Below, piece after piece: positions 62,309 to 64,000 of a stretch of DNA of 64,000 nt. Under the pieces are notes generated by a model. The model searched no databases. It saw only the letters and a program-made list of their open reading frames with translations, and had not been told where the DNA came from. A program made the position numbers and the translations under genes. This stretch comes from Acidovorax sp. Leaf160. Lineage in GTDB: Bacteria; Pseudomonadota; Gammaproteobacteria; Burkholderiales; Burkholderiaceae_C. Positions within the stretch are counted from its first letter, which is position 1, and each line of letters opens with the position of its first letter. The DNA lies in NCBI RefSeq assembly GCF_001424265.1, contig NZ_LMOV01000006.1, positions 1 to 64,000 of the forward strand, written 5' to 3'.

Positions 62309-63102
62309 CGGGCTGGAGCGGTCGAGGCGGTGGCGGCGGCGGCAGCGGTCGGGCCTGCCGCAGCCTGCCCCGCGCCGTGGCCGGGCTGCTGCCCTCGCGC
62401 CAGCTCGGTCAGCCGGTTGCGCACGATTTCGCCGTGCCACCGGTCGTGCCGCACCAGCCCGCCTTCGCGCGTGAGCAGTGCCACCCCGCGCGCGACGGTT
62501 TCGCGGGTGGTGAAGAGCAGCGCCGCCAGCACCGAATGGCTGGGCAGGCGCACCAGGCTGCTGCGCTGCAGATCCGCGATCAGCAGCAGGGCACCCGCCA
62601 GCTGCCCGGCCGAACCACGGATGTGCAGAATGCGCGCCCAGTCGGCCAACAGGGCCTGGCCCTTCCACTGGTCGATCGCCAGTTCGCGGAAGAAGTCGTT
62701 GCCCAGCAGCCCGTTGCGCTGCAGCCGCGCCACGTCGATCTCGCAGACCCGCCCGGGCGCAACCGCCACGCACGACAGATCGGCCGGCCGCTGCAGCAGC
62801 GCCGACGTACCCATGGCCTGGCCGCAGCCCGCCATGCCCACCGGGCGATCGACGCCGTCTGCCGCCCGGCGCTGCAGCAGCACCGTGCCCACTTTCAACA
62901 CCTGGGTCGTGGCCGGCACATGGCCCTGCCGCTGCAGCACCTCGCCCTTGCGGAACCGGCGCTCGCGCACATGGGGCTCCCAGGCGGCGCGCACCGCCTC
63001 GTCCTGCCGGCCCAACAGGCAGCGCGTGCGGCAGGCGCAGTCGGGGCAGGCCTTGCGGTCCAGGGTCGTCAAGGGCGCGGCGGAAAGCGTTTCAAGGGTC
63101 AA
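62236..63102 (-). CDS. FNR-type Crp-family regulator
   Basis: 288 aa. Cys19, Cys22 and Cys28 (CPDCACRTRC) have the FNR C-x2-C-x5-C spacing, and Cys120 in RVCEIDVARL matches the fourth cluster cysteine of FNR. The cNMP-fold spans about 45-160 and the helix-turn-helix about 205-240. The recognition helix reads ETVAR where FNR has ETISR. It is likely an oxygen-sensing [4Fe-4S] regulator. The start is TTG at 63102, inside repeat copy B, with AGAGG five bases before it. The last 50 or so residues are an Ala-rich tail antisense to sco. Confidence 0.82.
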   Translation of the reverse strand: MTLETLSAAPLTTLDRKACPDCACRTRCLLGRQDEAVRAAWEPHVRERRFRKGEVLQRQGHVPATTQVLKVGTVLLQRRAADGVDRPVGMAGCGQAMGTSALLQRPADLSCVAVAPGRVCEIDVARLQRNGLLGNDFFRELAIDQWKGQALLADWARILHIRGSAGQLAGALLLIADLQRSSLVRLPSHSVLAALLFTTRETVARGVALLTREGGLVRHDRWHGEIVRNRLTELARGQQPGHGAGQAAAGPTAAAAATASTAPARQAGLAGSFSSACTSAASACAPLP

Positions 63103-63159
63103 ATCGGCCTCTGGCGCCCGTATATCAAGGGCATGGTGCTATAAATATAATAGCAATTG
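63098..63159 (-). repeat. Dispersed palindromic intergenic repeat, copy B
   Basis: 62 bp, aligned without gaps to 16667-16728. It holds the core TGCTATAAATATAATAGCA (63137-63155). On the minus strand its distal end ATTTGAC contains the TTG start of the FNR-like gene and AGAGG five bases upstream, so the repeat forms the translation start of that gene. Confidence 0.8.
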
Positions 63160-63348
63160 CTGGCGTGTGTGCCCTGGCGTGCGGCGAACGCTGCGGGGCG
63201 GCCGGCACGCAGGCGCGGGGCGCGATGGCGCCCGCCCACGGCGCGAGTCTGCCGCCCACCGCGCGCCAACGCCTTGACCTGCATCAACGCGCGGCGGCGG
63301 CGCGAGCCACCACCACCACCACCAGGGCCTGCAGCCATCGGGCGGGGA

Positions 63349-64000
63349 TCATTCCGCGCGGATACCTTGTTCGCGGATCACGCGGCCCAGCGTGGCAGTG
63401 TCGGCGTCGATGCGGTTGGCCAGACCTTCGGGCGACGAGCCCACCGTCTGCCACCCCTGCTGGAACAGCTTGGCCCGGACGTCGGGCGACCGGGCGATGT
63501 CGGCCAGCACGCCCGCCAGCCGCGCGCGCACCGGTGCCGCCATGCCGGCAGGCGCAGCGAAGGCGTTCCAGATTTCCAGGTTGAAATCCTTCACGCCCAC
63601 CTCGGCCATGCTGGCCACGCCAGGCGCCAGCGCGCTGCGGCCTGCGGAGGTGACGCCGATCAGCCGGAGCTTGCCCGTGCGCTCCTGCGCCAGCGCCAGG
63701 GCGGGCGGCAGCAACGCCATCTGCAACTGCCCACCCAGCATGCCGGTGGCCACCTGCGGGTAGCCGGGGTAGGGCACGTGCACCGGGGCGATGCCGGCGC
63801 GGGCCTTGAGCAGCTCGGTGCCCAGGTGGCCGACCGTGCCCACGCCTGGCGTGCCGTAGCTCCAGCGGTCGCCCGCACGGCGTGCGGCGTCGAGGAAGGC
63901 CCGGCCGTTGGCCCCGGCCGGCACGTCGGGCTGGCTGGCGGGAGCCGTCAGCACCAGCGGCGACACCCCGATGAGGCTCAGCGGCGCCAGATCCTTGCGC
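63349..64000 (-). CDS. Bug/TctC-family binding protein, N-terminus beyond the window
   Basis: Partial gene. The frame is open to the window edge (RKDLAPLSLIGVSPLVLT continues upstream of the first Met). The visible part has the Bug pattern: YGTPGVGTVGHLGTELLKARAGI, then HVPYPGYPQVATGMLGGQLQMAL and the helical C-terminus ending VIREQGIRAE (landmarks). It is a periplasmic carboxylate receptor; the ligand is unknown. About 190 bp before the FNR-like gene hold the repeat copy B and no gene. Confidence 0.88.
   Translation of the reverse strand, partial: RKDLAPLSLIGVSPLVLTAPASQPDVPAGANGRAFLDAARRAGDRWSYGTPGVGTVGHLGTELLKARAGIAPVHVPYPGYPQVATGMLGGQLQMALLPPALALAQERTGKLRLIGVTSAGRSALAPGVASMAEVGVKDFNLEIWNAFAAPAGMAAPVRARLAGVLADIARSPDVRAKLFQQGWQTVGSSPEGLANRIDADTATLGRVIREQGIRAE

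Overview
The window is high-GC DNA of a betaproteobacterium, most likely a Comamonadaceae member (Acidovorax or a close relative). This rests on gene content: tripartite-tricarboxylate (Bug/TctC) binding proteins, a betaproteobacterial cox operon with DUF2970, DUF2909 and a tiny assembly protein, a TamA/TamB pair, nic and pca catabolic clusters, and several copies of a palindromic intergenic repeat that I remember from this family. No 16S or marker comparison was possible, so the genus is inference. It looks chromosomal, with no phage, insertion sequence or CRISPR array.

Layout. 0.4-3.5 kb: an HSL-type esterase, tRNA-Arg(CCU) and a Na+/H+ antiporter. 3.7-10 kb: tamB and tamA (leftward). 10-14 kb: a VWA protein and a MoxR ATPase separated by a GNAT enzyme and a small membrane protein, then a divergent dihaem cytochrome c. 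14-18.7 kb: a Cache-GGDEF-EAL protein, DUF1841, and a secreted protein with DUF2145. 18.7-28.2 kb: pcaR divergent from pcaIJFD, continuing into a peripheral module (cyclase-family hydrolase, YciI, SDR, AtoE-like transporter, CatC, Bug protein). 28.3-42.4 kb: a nicotinate catabolic island. 42.7-51.9 kb: a TonB siderophore receptor with a Fur box, KefC-like antiporter, LysE exporter, ParA-like ATPase, MaoC, TrmL, ComF and a BioC-like methyltransferase. 52.4-62.3 kb: a complete caa3-type cytochrome c oxidase operon with assembly and haem A genes, then sco. 62.2-64 kb: an FNR-type regulator and a partial Bug protein.

How genes work together. The nic island has two divergent arms sharing one AT-richer control region with overlapping palindromes. 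The left arm is nicE-nicD-nicX-nicF-molybdopterin subunit-xdhC remnant. The right arm is nicC-nicA-nicB-like-niaP-nicR. Together they encode uptake of nicotinate and its conversion through 6-hydroxynicotinate, 2,5-dihydroxypyridine, N-formylmaleamate and maleamate to fumarate. The electron-delivering NicB-like protein has a shortened, apparently inactive Mo domain fused to three haem domains. A full-length Mo subunit is encoded in the opposite arm. The pca cluster completes the beta-ketoadipate pathway from the enol-lactone, and CatC feeds it from muconolactone. The ring-cleavage genes are not in the window.

Points of special interest: the split nicotinate dehydrogenase and decayed xdhC; repeat copies that appear to carry a Shine-Dalgarno/TTG start module used by the FNR-like gene; a 13-copy 8-bp tandem repeat between comF and trmL; a hairpin-rich element between the haem O synthase gene and sco; and the uncharacterised module attached to pca.
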